From Rugalucina vietnamica (lineage: Eukaryota > Mollusca > Bivalvia > Lucinida > Lucinidae), in the NCBI GenBank assembly GCA_964017185.1, contig OZ024869.1, positions 60,724,761-60,788,760 of the forward strand: a stretch of 64,000 nt of DNA, written 5' to 3'. Positions 48,840 through 60,734 of the stretch are shown piece after piece. Under the pieces are notes generated by a model. It searched no databases. It worked only from the letters and a program-made list of their open reading frames with translations, and was not told where the DNA came from. Position 1 is the first letter of the stretch; every line of letters begins with the position of its first letter. The translations under genes were made by a program, and so were the position numbers.

Positions 48840-49734
48840 AATGAGGATATACATACAAAATCAATCATATATCAGCAACTACATGCCTTAAACCATTGAA
48901 TGAGGTATCAAATTAAAGCACAGATATACTCATTTCATCTCATGGTAACATTTGCAAACTATCTAATTTGCATATTCATGAATATTAATGAAAACTTGGA
49001 AAATCACTGAAAACCCAGAAAAAACACAGTGGTACACCGGGAACCAATTTGACCTACCTTGCACCCCAGGACAATTTTCCATGGGTGCCAAATCGTTAAT
49101 TTGGACCTAAGATATGTAAAGAATTTTGTCCTTAAAGATGAACTTGTTTGCAGTATGAAAAAATGCATTGTTTCCATGACAATTCTTGAGCATGGGGATG
49201 TAAATACAAAATTGGTCATATATCCGCTGTTACTTATCCTAGGCCACTAAACCTGGCCTAAGACATAGCCCTTTCATCCTATGATAAGTAATGCAAGTAA
49301 TTTGCATATTCATGAATTTTAATGAAAACATTGAAGATGACAAAATCGTTAAAAATCCACATATAAACTAATTTCAAGCCCAAACTATCATTATGATACA
49401 TTGTTACTGAACCAGTTATATTATATGACAAAATTATTGATGTCGTGGGTCTAAATGAAAATTATCTCATTCATGAATATAAATAAAAAGGTCGAAAATC
49501 AAGGAAAAACAAGGGAAAATATAGCCATTGCAACGTGATGGATGAGTTATAAGATTTATCTTGCACCCCTGAAACCAATTTCCTGGCTGCCAGTGAGGTC
49601 AGTTGGACCACCTTAATGCCATAAAACATTGTCCTCAACAATGAACACATTTGCATGATGTTAAATGACAACGTTTCCACACCCACCCCTAGCGTGATTC
49701 TAAAGAATTGGCTGTACTCACAAAAATATTCATA
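48840..49734. mobile_element. Element-1 family, second copy, left part
   Basis: From about 49195 this matches the reverse complement of the right arm of element 1 (29420 down to about 28830). Shared pieces include ATTTGCATATTCATGAAT, GTTACTTATCCTAG and the ACCACCT(A/T)AATGCCATAAAA block. It is broken off at 49734 by element 2 and continues at 57490. The outer left end is unclear. Confidence 0.75.
49732..49734. other. Target-site duplication of element 2, left copy (ATA)
   Basis: It is paired with 57490-57492. The empty site reads TTCATATAC in element 1. Confidence 0.65.
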
Positions 49735-50260
49735 TAGTCGCTCAGCTGAAACTGATTTTGGAAAATAAAATTACCTTATCGTTCGGAAGGATGAATTTGG
49801 TCTCAAATTAAAGATAATTGATTGTACTTTCAAAATCCGGTTGTCGTAGTATCAAAAAAGTGTAGCGTCATATCAGAAAAAGGGGAGATAACTCCGTATT
49901 TAGTAAATTTAAGAATTGTCCATTGGGATGGAAATATGTCAAACTATTTTGTTTCTATTTCCATTTTGAGCCTTTGATTATATTTTCTTATTTTACATTA
50001 ATATGTCGACACAATAAAGTTGATTTGAATTTTTTGTGCCTTTTAACACACGCTTTAACGACCGGTAACGTACGTAACACTGTAGAAATTTTTGATGCCT
50101 TGCGTTTTTTATACAGGGTACAGTATTTTAGATATACTAACAATTTTGTATCTATGTAACATTCAGTCAATGGGCAGTGTATAGATGTTTTCATTTTTTT
50201 CGCTATTGCATCTCTCCATGTTGTCATTACGCTTTTAAAAGTCCAACCCATTCTTGAAAA
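49735..50260. repeat. Terminal inverted repeat of element 2, left
   Basis: It pairs with 56960-57489. The best-conserved part is GAATTTGGTCTCAAATTAAA and the following ATCCGGTTGTCGTAGT. Divergence suggests the two arms are old relative to the clean duplication. Confidence 0.8.
50065..50078. other. Palindromic motif GTAACGTACGTAAC
   Basis: This is the outermost left copy in element 2, about 290 bp inside the conserved GTTCGGAAGG block. Other copies in element 2 are at 50811-50824 (one mismatch), 51229-51242, 52326-52339 (core ACGC), 54887-54900, 55662-55675, 56381-56394 and 57136-57149. Confidence 0.8.
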
Positions 50261-52420
50261 GTGACGTTTTTTTTCGACATGGAATCGCCATTCGATAGAG
50301 AATAACTCATAGATTCACGTGTATATCTTTTAAATTACCGAGAGAAAATTGATTAACTTGATAGAATTGTTTTATTTTCCATTTTAAAGTGGAATACATG
50401 ATAAAATAGGCATATTGGTGTATATGGTCACGTAGACTCGTTGGATGCAGACAAATATAAACACAATTAGTAAATACAATATAAATTCAGCCTTCCCTAT
50501 AAAGGCGTTATCATGCTGATCCGGGGTTCAATATGAAACATAACCTTATCGTTCGGAAGCAGAAGTTTAGTCTACAATGAAAGATGGGTGTCGCCTCGAT
50601 TATTTGGTTGTTTTGCGCCCCAAAAATTGTAGTCTAACTTGACAAATATGGACACACATCCCTTTCTCAAGTGTATTTATTTTTGGTGCATAGTTACAAA
50701 ACCAATTTGAAACCGATTCGTAAATTCGCTTTTCTTCCCAATTCTCCCTGACTCAATACTTATATACCCATACAGAAATATGTATAGAGCTTCAAGGTGC
50801 ATTCTACGATGTTACATACGTTATTTGATAAAAAGGACTTGGGTCGGCCGATAAAAAATAGTTTTAAGTTTTTACAATATGCGTTATTTTTTATTTGTTC
50901 TAGTATTCATGTTATTCATATGAAAGTACAGTTGTATCGGTTACATAAAAGATTTAACGGAAACACTTCAAACAAAATACTACGAATCTATCTTTGGCAT
51001 ATATTTCATAATATGTCGTTGAACAGTTTGACTCCTATTGAAAAACTGGACGATTTAAAATCGCCCTTCAACCATTTTGCACAAATAAGAGCTACATGTA
51101 TCTTTAATATCTTTCGTCTTTGTAAAACTGGGACAGTTCTCTTACAACGTTTAAATAGTTTCAAGAAAGATGTTTCCTAGAGAAATAACGGATTTCAGTA
51201 TGAGCTACGCCATTATGAGCTACGCCATGTAACATACGTAACATTTCTTAATTTTGAACATCAATGTATGTATTGAACATACAGTATCTAATAGGATGCG
51301 ACTACTCAGCACAAACCTTAAGGACTTATGGATGGTCACTACATATATACATAATTGAAGATTTACCTGTATAAAAAAGAATTGTTTATTTTGTCAACAA
51401 TGCTTCATTCTTTAGCATGCTTTATCATGGGACTGTTGAATATGTTGCATGGATTTGTGTATACATGATTGTGAAATGAGTGGTCAGCTCAGAACAAGTG
51501 AGTCATTTTTTTAGTTACTTCCGGGTTAAAATCGTTGGACCCATTTTTCTTAGCTTTTTGAAAACAATAAGCCAGATTTTTCGATGTAGTCATTGACTTC
51601 AATCATATAAGAACCTGAAACAAAAGGCATGTCATCTTTCAGCAAACAATAAGCGCACACGAGCCGCCCCAAGTTACCCACTTTCAGAATTTTCTAGAAA
51701 AAACATGTTTACACTAACTCTTCCCAGACATTTACATGACCCCAAAATAATACTTAATTTGTCAGATTATGTATCCTAGACATTTAGGCTTTGTGTAATT
51801 TTTATTCAAATGCATTCCATTTTCCAGGAAATGGGTCCCACGAAAACCAGTTACATTTCCAATTTTACACCAAGTTATTTAAATTTTTAAAATAATAACT
51901 ATATTGAGTCATTCAATATAGTATTTGTGACGTCTTTTAGCAATAAATGCACATCATCATTTGATTGACAGGTTCAAGAAAACAGTAGATTTCTGTTTTA
52001 CATACCCCACCCACTCATGTCAATATTGATAAATCCTTAAACTGTAATTAAATATATCGTATCGATTTATCAGGAAATTTTAATGTTTTAACTAAAACCA
52101 TGTGTACCACTGAATTCGATGTAAGCAGAATGAGTAAACAGGGTCAACCTTGCTTACACCATACACACATTCAAATAATATCAAAGAACATACTGCTTGC
52201 AAAGATATCGTTTTGAGATATATATCGTTTATGGAATAATGACTTAATGGCAGCATGTATTTCACTTGATATAGCCGAATAATTGCATCAAATTCTCGGC
52301 ATTCTGTACTTACTAAATTGAATATGTAACACGCGTAACGCCATAAAGTACATTGCCAAATACAAATCATGACATGACATGAAATAGACAGAAAACGAAA
52401 GAAAGAGGGAAAGAACGAAA
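50261..52420. other. Interior of element 2, left side, no gene seen
   Basis: It contains the second conserved block from about 50543 (CGTTCGGAAGCAGAAG) and three copies of the GTWAC palindrome. A GAAAGAAAGA-type purine run sits near 52396-52440. The frames at 50797-51180 and 52092-52445 resemble no known protein. Confidence 0.55.
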
Positions 52421-53804
52421 GAATGTATGAAAGAAGGAAAAACACTATATTGAATCTTATTTATAAGTAAATTGTATGCATATACCATATACATGTACTC
52501 TGATATTAAGATCTACTTTGTACCCCAGGATAATTGCTCATGGGCGCAAATTTGTTATTCTGAATACAAAATAGATATCAAAGATACTTTAAGTTAGTTT
52601 CTTATATTAAATAAGGAATGACTAATGCTGCCATTTTATAGACACCACCAATTAACAATTTATTTGCTTTTTAGATATTGTAAACACATAATATTTATAT
52701 GAAGTCATTGAGTTAAATGTATTTATCATTGGAAAACCATGCCCCTTCCCAAATTGACACTCTTCCACTGGTATCACTGAAGTATTGCACACAATATTCA
52801 AATATTATCCCCGAAACCTCATTCGTTTCAGTAGAATGATTTTGTCTTAAGTATAAAACAATTGAAATCCCAATCTTTATCTTATTTTCCTTTATGTTCA
52901 AAACGTAACGTATATAAAGCATTTTTACTTTTATAGTCGAAACCGCGGTATGGCCCATTCTCTTTCTCATTGTGTTCACTGCTCTTAAAGGATCTCAGTT
53001 TTAATTTTTATTTGCTATTACTGCAGCTGGTGTTGTGCCGTGTGGCGGCCCTAAAAAGTCTCCCCGTACATCATCCATAGTGCAGGTTATATTTTCTTTT
53101 TTGGTCCTTTGAGAATGTATGAAAGAAGGAAAAACACTATATTGAATTTTATTTATAAGTAAATTGTATGCATATACCATATACATGTACTCTGATATTA
53201 AGATCTACTTTGCACCCCAGGATAATTGCTCATGGGCGCAAATTTGTTATTTTGAATACAAAATAGATATCAAAGATACTTTAAGTTAGTTTCTTATATT
53301 AAATAAGGAATGACTAATGCTGCCATTTTATAGACACCACCAATTAACAATTTATTTGCTTTTTAGATATTGTAAACACATAATATTTATATGAAGTCAT
53401 TGAGTTAAATGTATTTATCATTGGAAAACCATGCCCCTTCCCAAATTGACACTCTTCCACTGGTATCACTGAAGTATTGCACACAATATTCAAATATTAT
53501 CCCCGAAACCTCATTCGTTTCAGTAGAATGATTTTGTCTTAAGTATAAAACAACTGAAATCCCAATCTTTATCTTATTTTCCTTTATGTTCAAAATGTAA
53601 CGTATATAAAGCATTTTTACTTTTATAGTCGAAACCGCGGTATGGCCCATTCTCTTTCTCATTGTGTTCACTGCTCTTAAAGGATCTCAGTTTTAATTTT
53701 TATTTGCTATTACTGCAGCTGGTGTTGTGCCGTGTGGCGGCCCTAAAAAGTCTCCCCGTACATCATCCATAGTGCAGGTTATATTTTCTTTTTTGGTCCT
53801 TTGA
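52421..53804. repeat. 692-bp tandem duplication within element 2
   Basis: Copies 52421-53112 and 53113-53804 are nearly identical, with scattered single-base differences (for example TTGTACCCC versus TTGCACCCC). Near-identity indicates a recent event. The minus-strand frames at 52713-52979 and 53405-53671 are the same artefact in both copies. Confidence 0.92.
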
Positions 53805-53984
53805 GATCAGCGAGTGTATTCTGAGAAATCAAAAATTTATTATCGGCCAAGATTCATTTTCTAGCCAATGTTTAATATATTTGGTCCCATTTAGATAATA
53901 CTAGTCTTTGTATCAACTACCCTGTTAAAATTGCAAAATTACAGTAATTCTCTTTGGCTCAATGTTGCCAAATCTAAAGGGTCA

Positions 53985-54075
53985 CTGACGAGACTTTTAT
54001 AGTCGAAACCGCGGTATGGCCCATTCTCTTTCTCATTGTGTTCACTGCTCTTAAAGGATCTCAGTTTTAATTTTT
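53985..54075. repeat. Third partial copy of the duplicated block
   Basis: The stretch from CTTTTATAGTCGAAACCGCGG to TTTTAATTTTTATTTA repeats the part seen at 52930-53010 and 53623-53705. A shorter fourth piece, TTCACTGCTCTTAAAGGATC onward, is at 54463-54498. Confidence 0.85.
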
Positions 54076-56959
54076 ATTTATTAGAATTGCATAATTGTCT
54101 CACATTTTTTTCTTTCTTAAAACACTGTAGAGCAAAAAGGTGGTTCCATATATTGGACCAAAGCCGTCACTTCATATGTCATGATAGTTCATTTTATATC
54201 AAAAGAACGAATTAATTGGTATAATGATACTTAAATTAATAAAGTTATCCAAATTTGCCATTTCGTAGCAAGGTATGTAATATTAGCCTTGATGATTATT
54301 CTCAAGGGAACGAGTTTCCTTCTTAGCATACTAAACACTTTTAGGAATCATGAAAGGTAGCTTTTCGGTTTGCCTAGTTTTACCTTTCTATATATCATGA
54401 GAGTATCACAAGTGGAACGAATTCCTGTTTGTATTTTTTCACAAAGATGCTTTGTGAAATATGTTCACTGCTCTTAAAGGATCTCAGTTTTAATTTTATT
54501 TTACCACCAGGTATTTTGCTATAAATTTTTATAAACAATGTATATTGTGTTTCAAAATTATGAAATTCTGCTTCATCAAGAGCAACTTAATGTCATATTC
54601 ATTTAAAGGAAAACGCAATAAGTATAATTTTATCTGTAAGCGTTAAGGAGAGGTTCAATAATGTGATTTGTGTGAAAAATTACTCACAACGCATATGGCT
54701 TTTCCTTATTCTTTAAATCGTTTGCTAATTTTTCTATCCCGGCACTCCAATGCATTTCTATAACGTTGAAGATTTACTTAAAATTATATAACAACATCTA
54801 CCTGCTCAATTTCATTTAAGTCAATAAAATATGAATCCTTATTCAATAGCACCATTTAATATATATAGCTTCTGTATTATTATTGTGTAACATACGTAAC
54901 ATAATTCAGCAATTTGTTTGTACAATTCAAAATACAAGTTTGCTTAATCATGTCGAAAACTTAAGGAACCTATTTAATGCAAAAGGGAGCATTCTTACAC
55001 AGAGATGACAATTTCATCCCAATACTTTATAGTAAGTGTTACACGTTAATGTGATGTCGCTGATATGATTTCTATTGTGCTTGTTTCACATATAACTGTT
55101 CGTTACCTTCAATTTATCTCTACAGTAAATGGACTAAAATCAAAGTTATTAAGAGGTTAACGTCAGTGGAATTGGAAACGATATTTTCCAAAGTGGTTTC
55201 TCTTATTCTGTAATCAAGTTTAAGTTTCTATTGATATGTTACAATATGTATAAACAATTAACAGTGCAATGTTATCTACGATACGCATAGGAATGTTATA
55301 TACTAAGTAAACATCTCTTTGAATGTACGCTTTTGAAATGATTTTATGTTTTCGCTATCATGGTAACAGCGTGGGCTTAGATTCAGATAAGTAATATATC
55401 AGAGTATAACCATATCCGTATCTCTAGATGCTGATAAGACCCTGCCATGCCAGTGGGAAATAATTGCGTACAGTAAACGATTGCCATCATTCTTGATAAA
55501 AACGGAACAATGACTGCACACAGTATACATAAGACTGAAACAATCAATCTAATCTTATATTTGGAAAGTGCACATGCAGACAATTTATTCTAAACTTTTT
55601 AAATACCTCCAATGACTCCACACAACGAAGAAATTAAATAAAATGTAACATACCGTGTCTTGTAACGTATGTAACACAAATTAAATTAATGCTGTCTCAG
55701 GACATATCGGTTTCATTGAACTCCAAAATAGAACAAAAACCTATAGAATTAAGAACAAAATGTAGGTTTTATAGACATACTCTTATTTGGGTCTAAACTT
55801 CTATGTTAAGCTATACAAGTCTTCAAACCACTTTTATCTACAAAATAGCGTAGTGAATAATACAAACGACAACGACAACAGCAACAAACGACAGATTGCA
55901 TTTGAATCAAAGAAGTATATTTTTGTAAACGGAAACGGCATTAAATAATCGAACGGACCTTAAACTTACTTTGATCCTGAAATTAAACCATATACGACGC
56001 TTAACTGTTTTATTATTGCGAACGTAGTTTACGTAACCAATTGAATAAGACTATTTTGTACTTTACACTTCAACTTTATGTTTCCTCCGTCGCGGTCTTA
56101 GACCGTGGTCCAAATTCTCTGATCTGGTTAAGGCCAACATCTTTATTCAATAACTTACTAAAGTGGCGAAGATACATTCTTGCACAGAAAGCGGTATAAT
56201 TTAAGAATGTAGTAGGTGATTTAACAATGGCTAACAATATAAAAAGAGATCATTGGTAAAGTAATTTTTCATTGCAAAGGCTTATTAACAGCATGTTCAT
56301 GTACATTTTATTTTAGTACGCTATGAAATGTTTTATTGTATAGAGAAATCGCATGGCGCCAATTCAGTGCATAATAAGGTGTTACGTACGTTACGCACCG
56401 TTATGGCAGTAGCTTTCTTAAAATGTTTAAACCAATTACAATGTGTAGACAAATGATTGTATGATGACACAAATAACACACTGATCAAAATTAAACAGAA
56501 TAAATGATATTTAACCTTCCATTATTCCAACGTGGTCATTTAGGATTTAACCAAATAAAGAGGTATCTATCTGCCCTGGCCTGGTTTAGTAATACACTTT
56601 TTTGACTGAGCGATAGCCGGTTTTTCAAAGAACAACCGCTTTTCTTTAATTTATGACGAAATTTCTCCTTCTTGACGATGAGATATTGTTTCGTTTCAAA
56701 ATCATGTTCATGTATGGGCCTATCTATGGCGGCCCGAATTTTTAGCGTTTTGTCTTCTGTATGCATACATGTAGTCTACGTGATCATATACATTTTGAAG
56801 CCTATTTCATTATTTATTTCTCTCAAAAATGTTAAAAAGAATGTAATTTGAGCCAGTATGTCCATTCCTCCTGGTAAATCAAAAGACATACATGTTTATC
56901 CATTAGTTTTTCTCTACTTAATGAGAGATTTAATTTTGTAAAACGGCATTTTTCAAGAA
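54076..56959. other. Interior of element 2, right side, no gene seen
   Basis: This AT-rich sequence carries motif copies at 54887, 55662 and 56381. The inverted counterpart of the second conserved block is around 56590-56720 (CCGGTTTTTCAAAGAACAAC). No credible coding frame is present. Confidence 0.5.
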
Positions 56960-57489
56960 CGGGTGGGTCATTTTAAAACGCATCAACGAGATTTAAAGAT
57001 GTCATAGCGGAAATATGAGAACATTTACATGCTTCCCACTAACTGAGCTATATATAGGTAGAAAATCGTTGGTATATCTAAAATACTGTGGTTTGTATAA
57101 ACAACGCAAAACGTCAAAATCAAAATTTTTGCAAGGTTACATACGTTACCGCGCGTTAAAGCGTCAGTGAAAAATCACAAAAAGTTTAAATTAACCACAT
57201 TATGTCGACAAATCATTGTACAATACGAAAATATAATCAAAGGCTCGAAACCGAAATCGAAAATAATATTTTTCACGTTTTCGTATCTCAATGGGCAATT
57301 CTTAATATTAATGAATGCAGAGTTATCTCCCCTTTTTCTGATATGACGCTACACTTTTTTGACACTACGACAACCGGATTCTGAAAGAACAATTAATTAT
57401 CTTTAATTTGAGACCAAATTCATCCTTCCGAACGACGAGGTAATTTTATGTGTGATTTAGGGCTTGTTTGAATTTCAGCTGAGCGGCTA
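56960..57489. repeat. Terminal inverted repeat of element 2, right
   Basis: This is the reverse complement of the left terminal repeat. A 26-bp gain near the tip (around 57445-57475) is the main length difference. Confidence 0.8.
57136..57149. other. Palindromic motif GTTACATACGTTAC
   Basis: This is the outermost right copy in element 2, the mirror image of 50065-50078 and at the same distance from the terminus within about 10 bp. Confidence 0.8.
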
Positions 57490-57492
57490 ATA
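57490..57492. other. Target-site duplication of element 2, right copy (ATA)
   Basis: It is paired with 49732-49734. Confidence 0.65.
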
Positions 57493-57955
57493 TACACACA
57501 ATAGCATGTTCTAGAATACTAAAATAGGTCTGATAGTGATGCATGGTTTTAGCAGTTTAACCTTAATACATACGATACAAATCATTGAATTTGCATATTC
57601 ATGAAATCTAATAAAACACACAAGAAATCAGAGAAAAATCTTGGAAAAATAAGGGGTATACGCACAAAATCGCTGGTATATTGGCTGTTAACAATTCTAG
57701 GATGCTGAAAGAAGTATCAAATGAATGCTATGACAATGTACTAGGACCCTCAAGTCCCATATAAGAATGATCTGATTTTTAATTTCATGAATTTAAATGA
57801 AAACTTCATAAATAGGAATGAAAAAGTGGAAAAATTAAATGGGTAAACCTACAAAAAGACCTGTATCTCGGCAACCATAAGTTCTGACATGCTGAAAATG
57901 GCATCAAATGGTTGCTAGGGCATTAATATACCATCCTGTACTACAATATTTAAGT

Positions 57956-57957
<2 letters not shown>

Positions 57958-57991
<34 letters not shown>

Positions 57992-58013
57992 TTTTTGTTT
58001 TTTTTTTTGTTTT
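57958..58013. repeat. Poly-T tract
   Basis: A long T run broken by G occupies the same module position as the tract at 26133-26171. Confidence 0.85.
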
Positions 58014-58165
58014 AGGAATATTAACAAATCTTTCGAATTTAGAGGAAAATTACGGAAAAATTAAATCAGCATACATAGAAAATCACATGAATCTTGGTTA
58101 CTGATAGACCTAGAGAGCTATAACTGGTATCAAATAATTGCCGGGACAATGTTCTAGCGCGCATT

Positions 58166-58614
58166 AAACTTACAGGGTAGGTGCACTTTACCATGCAATT
58201 TCATTCCGTTTTAAAAAAGATAATGTCCGATTTGCTTACTGGTTCTGTCCACAAAAACTAGTGCACAAAATCGATTTTATTGTTTGTTTGTATTGTGAAT
58301 TAACAGTCAACAATTTTTTCAGTCATGTCGGAACGGATCCACCGCTTCCTGGGTATCTCTGTGGAGTTAATCTGTTAATTGCTTATTAAGCCTTAATGAA
58401 ATGAATCGCATCTAATCTATTAGCACACGGCCGACCAATGTCGCAGAGTTGGGATTCTTGGCTTCAGTGCTCGGGTCCCCACCGCTGATCGTATAGTGGA
58501 GGTTCGATCTCTGGATACAAGTTTCAGTGAAAAACAACAATATTGTGTTTGTTTACGAGAATTTACAAATTATGTTCACCCTTGTAAAATGATGTGATGT
58601 ATTCAGTATCGGAT

Positions 58615-58615
<1 letters not shown>
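58166..58615. other. Non-coding stretch, possible SINE remnant
   Basis: No gene is seen. GAGGTTCGATCTCTGG near 58500 resembles a B box, and CGGTCC-type tRNA-like text precedes it, but no A box is clear. Confidence 0.3.

Positions 58616-58659
<44 letters not shown>
58616..58659. repeat. Poly-T homopolymer
   Basis: This is a run of about 40 T, directly before the hairpin-headed repeat. Assembly length here is unreliable. Confidence 0.9.
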
Positions 58660-58662
<3 letters not shown>

Positions 58663-58677
58663 TTTACATCCCATTTT

Positions 58678-59600
58678 TATGCCGCCAACTTTGAAAAAGT
58701 TGGAAGGGCATATTGCTTTCGGCATGTCTGTCTGTCTGTCTGTCTGTGTGTGCGTCTGTTAACTTTTGAACGGTGAATGCTAGGGTTTTGAAATTTCAAA
58801 TGCACATTCCTCATGAAAAAATAGTTGACCCGTATTTTTTTCATGTCCGAGTTATGTCCCCTTTCTGAGTTATGTCCCTTTGAAAACAAAATTTGAAAAT
58901 CTTGATTAACTTTTGATAACTTTACTCCAAATTTTGACAAAATTACGGAATTTTGAAATTTTCATTATTTTTTTTTTCACTTTTCAGTGAAATTTGAAAC
59001 TTTTAAACGGTGAATGCTAGGGTTTTGAAATTTCATATACAGATTCTTCAATAAAAAAAAATAGTTGACCTTTATTTTTTTCATGTCCAAGTTATGCCCC
59101 TTTTCTGAGTTACGTCCCTTTGAAAACAAAATTTGTAAATCTTGTGTGCAAGATATCTATCAAAATATTTGAGCTAGAGCCTTCATGTTTGGTATAACCA
59201 TTGGCGCTGACGAGTAGATTACCTGATTAACTATTGAGAACTTCGCCTCACATTTTGACACAATTACGGAATTTTGAAATTTTGATTGATTTTTCAATTT
59301 TTCGTTGAAATTTGAAACTTTTAAATGATGACTCTAGCGCTTTGAAATTTCATATTCAGATTCTTCATGAAAAAATAGTTGACCCGTATTTTTTTCATGT
59401 CCAAGTTATGCCCCTTTTCTGAGTTATGTCCCTTTGAAACAAAAATTGAAAATTTTGTGTGAAATATATTTCAAAAAGTATTTGAGCTAAGGCTTTGATA
59501 TTTGGTATACCGATTAAGCCGGAAAAGAAGATCATCTGATTAAGTTTCGAGGACTTTTTGTCAAATTTTGACAGAATTACAGAATTGTTAAATTTTTAAG
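58678..59600 (+). repeat. Hairpin-headed repeat with TCTG microsatellite and tandem modules
   Basis: It opens with the hairpin CCAACTTT-GAA-AAAGTTGG (58685-58703), flanked by ATGCC and GGGCAT. A (TCTG)n microsatellite lies at about 58724-58747. Three diverged modules then start with CTTTT(G/A)AA(C/T)GGTGA-like text near 58761, 59000 and 59318. Each has GGTTTTGAAATTTCA, AATAGTTGACC and GAGTTATGTCCC. The same overall plan as 26226-27605 suggests a similar non-autonomous class, but I could not fix its right end. Confidence 0.55.
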
Positions 59601-60490
59601 TGTGCATCTGTTATCACTGTTAGTCTTCAAGTTTGCTTTTTGTGCCCAGGCCTACTCTGTTTGCTTACATGATTTTCATTAAAACTAGTGAAATAAATGA
59701 ATCATATAAACTGCGCCAGGTTAGAGGCAAGCATACAGTTGGGGGCATAGTGTTTAACAAGCACTTATTTCTAGTTGCCTTAGTGTATCAGCTGAGATTA
59801 TGTATTGGATATGAAAATGAACAGGTGAAGATGAATGAATCTGAAGGGGATTGGCTACATTTAAGAATTTAAGTAGTTTTAGAAATGTAGTTATGAACAT
59901 AGATCAGACGACCAAAAGGAAAAGTTATGGCTGATTTGACAAGAAGAATTTAGATAATTTAGAGTTCAAGGTATGAGACCTCGACTAGGTTGTTCTGGTT
60001 ATTACTCGTAGAACCAGACTGAAAAGGTTCCAATCTGGACGTGAGAAAAAATGTTCTTAACATTAAGTCAAGACATAAGAAAAGAAGTTCTAGTCCATGA
60101 TGACTAGAAGGTCTTAAGTTTTTTTCTTTCCTTTTTTTAATTTCTTTTCTGTTCCTGGGCGAAACCAGTCCTAAACAGGTTTAGATTTTGGTTATCTTTC
60201 CTGGAGGTTGCTTTTCTTCGGCGAGCAAAAGACGCCTCAAACCGAGGTTTGCTTTTTTGAAATGCCGTTCCTAGGTAATTCAACAACCAGTATTAGATTG
60301 CTTATTTTTTTAGTTTGACAACGTTCCTGGGTCCACCTTAATCAGTACTTTTCTTGGATAACATCGATCATTCATAGTTTTTGTTTTTAGTTCAACACCG
60401 TTCCTGGGTAACCTCGATCATCCATATCGGATAAAATTTTTTTCCCTGGGCGAGACCAGTACTGTATGAGGTTGTTTTTGTGGGTTTGTG
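59601..60490. other. Diverged SINE body or minisatellite, no gene seen
   Basis: From about 60120 phrases of the type GTTCCTGGG(T/C) with nearby CAGTACT or CGATCAT recur at roughly 60150, 60262, 60325, 60392 and 60448. They appear to belong to the minus-strand SINE whose head lies at 60491-60546. The plus frame at 59633-59872 is open for 79 codons without a known domain. Confidence 0.4.
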
Positions 60491-60546
60491 TCCCTGGAGC
60501 ACCCCTGGTTTACAAGGCGAGTGACTAACCACTGCACCACGGATGC
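60491..60546 (-). mobile_element. tRNA-Thr-like SINE head, minus strand
   Basis: On the minus strand an A box TGGTGCAGTGG (60529-60539) is followed by CCTTGTAAACC (60507-60517), the anticodon arm of tRNA-Thr(TGT). The B box is not recognisable, so this is a decayed SINE head and not a tRNA gene. Confidence 0.55.
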
Positions 60547-60699
60547 TTCTATATTACATTATACCTTATGACTTCAGACTCATTTGACCCCATGATAAAA
60601 CTACTTCTGCTCAAATGCGACTTAAATGTGAAATTAACACAAAACTAATCAAAAGTCAGTAATTGCTTTTATTCCGAGATATTGCATAAATTCAGACAA

Positions 60700-60734
60700 A
60701 AAAAAAAAAAAAAAAAAACAAAAAAAAAAAAAAG
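60700..60734. repeat. Poly-A tract
   Basis: The run of A is interrupted by one C at about 60719. It could be a retroposon tail or simple low complexity. Confidence 0.8.

Larger units (their letters stand above)
49735..57489. mobile_element. Long inverted-repeat element 2, 7755 bp
   Basis: The termini are TAG(T/C)CGCTCAGCTGAAA, inverted. An ATA duplication lies outside (49732-49734 and 57490-57492); removing the element rejoins ATTCATATAC, as in the element-1 copy at 25340. The outer 520 bp of both ends match as diverged reverse complements, for example GTTCGGAAGGATGAATTTGG (49780) and AGTGTAGCGTCATATCAG. Resemblance continues inward with a second block starting near 50543 on the left and near 56720 (inverted) on the right, a spacing of about 770 bp. 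No transposase frame is seen. The longest frame, 127 codons at 50797-51180, has no recognisable domain. Element 2 sits inside an element-1 copy and is therefore younger than it. Confidence 0.85.
57490..58165. mobile_element. Element-1 family, second copy, right part
   Basis: This continues the copy interrupted at 49734. GAATACT(A)A(A/T)A(A)TTGGTCTGATAGTGATGCATG at 25370 has its counterpart at 57514, and the modules follow in the same order through GCTGAAAATGGCATCAAATGG (57892) to ACTGATAGACCTAGAGAGC near 58100. It stops near 58165. Confidence 0.75.

Noticed and set aside
50797..51180. 127-codon frame as a transposase of element 2
   Set aside because: There is no DDE/D pattern, zinc finger or other recognisable motif, and composition follows the AT-rich background.
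52713..53671. Paired 88-codon minus-strand frames as a duplicated gene
   Set aside because: They are the same chance frame in the two copies of the 692-bp tandem duplication.
58594..58776. Phe-rich 60-codon frame
   Set aside because: It is a translation of the poly-T run and TCTG microsatellite.
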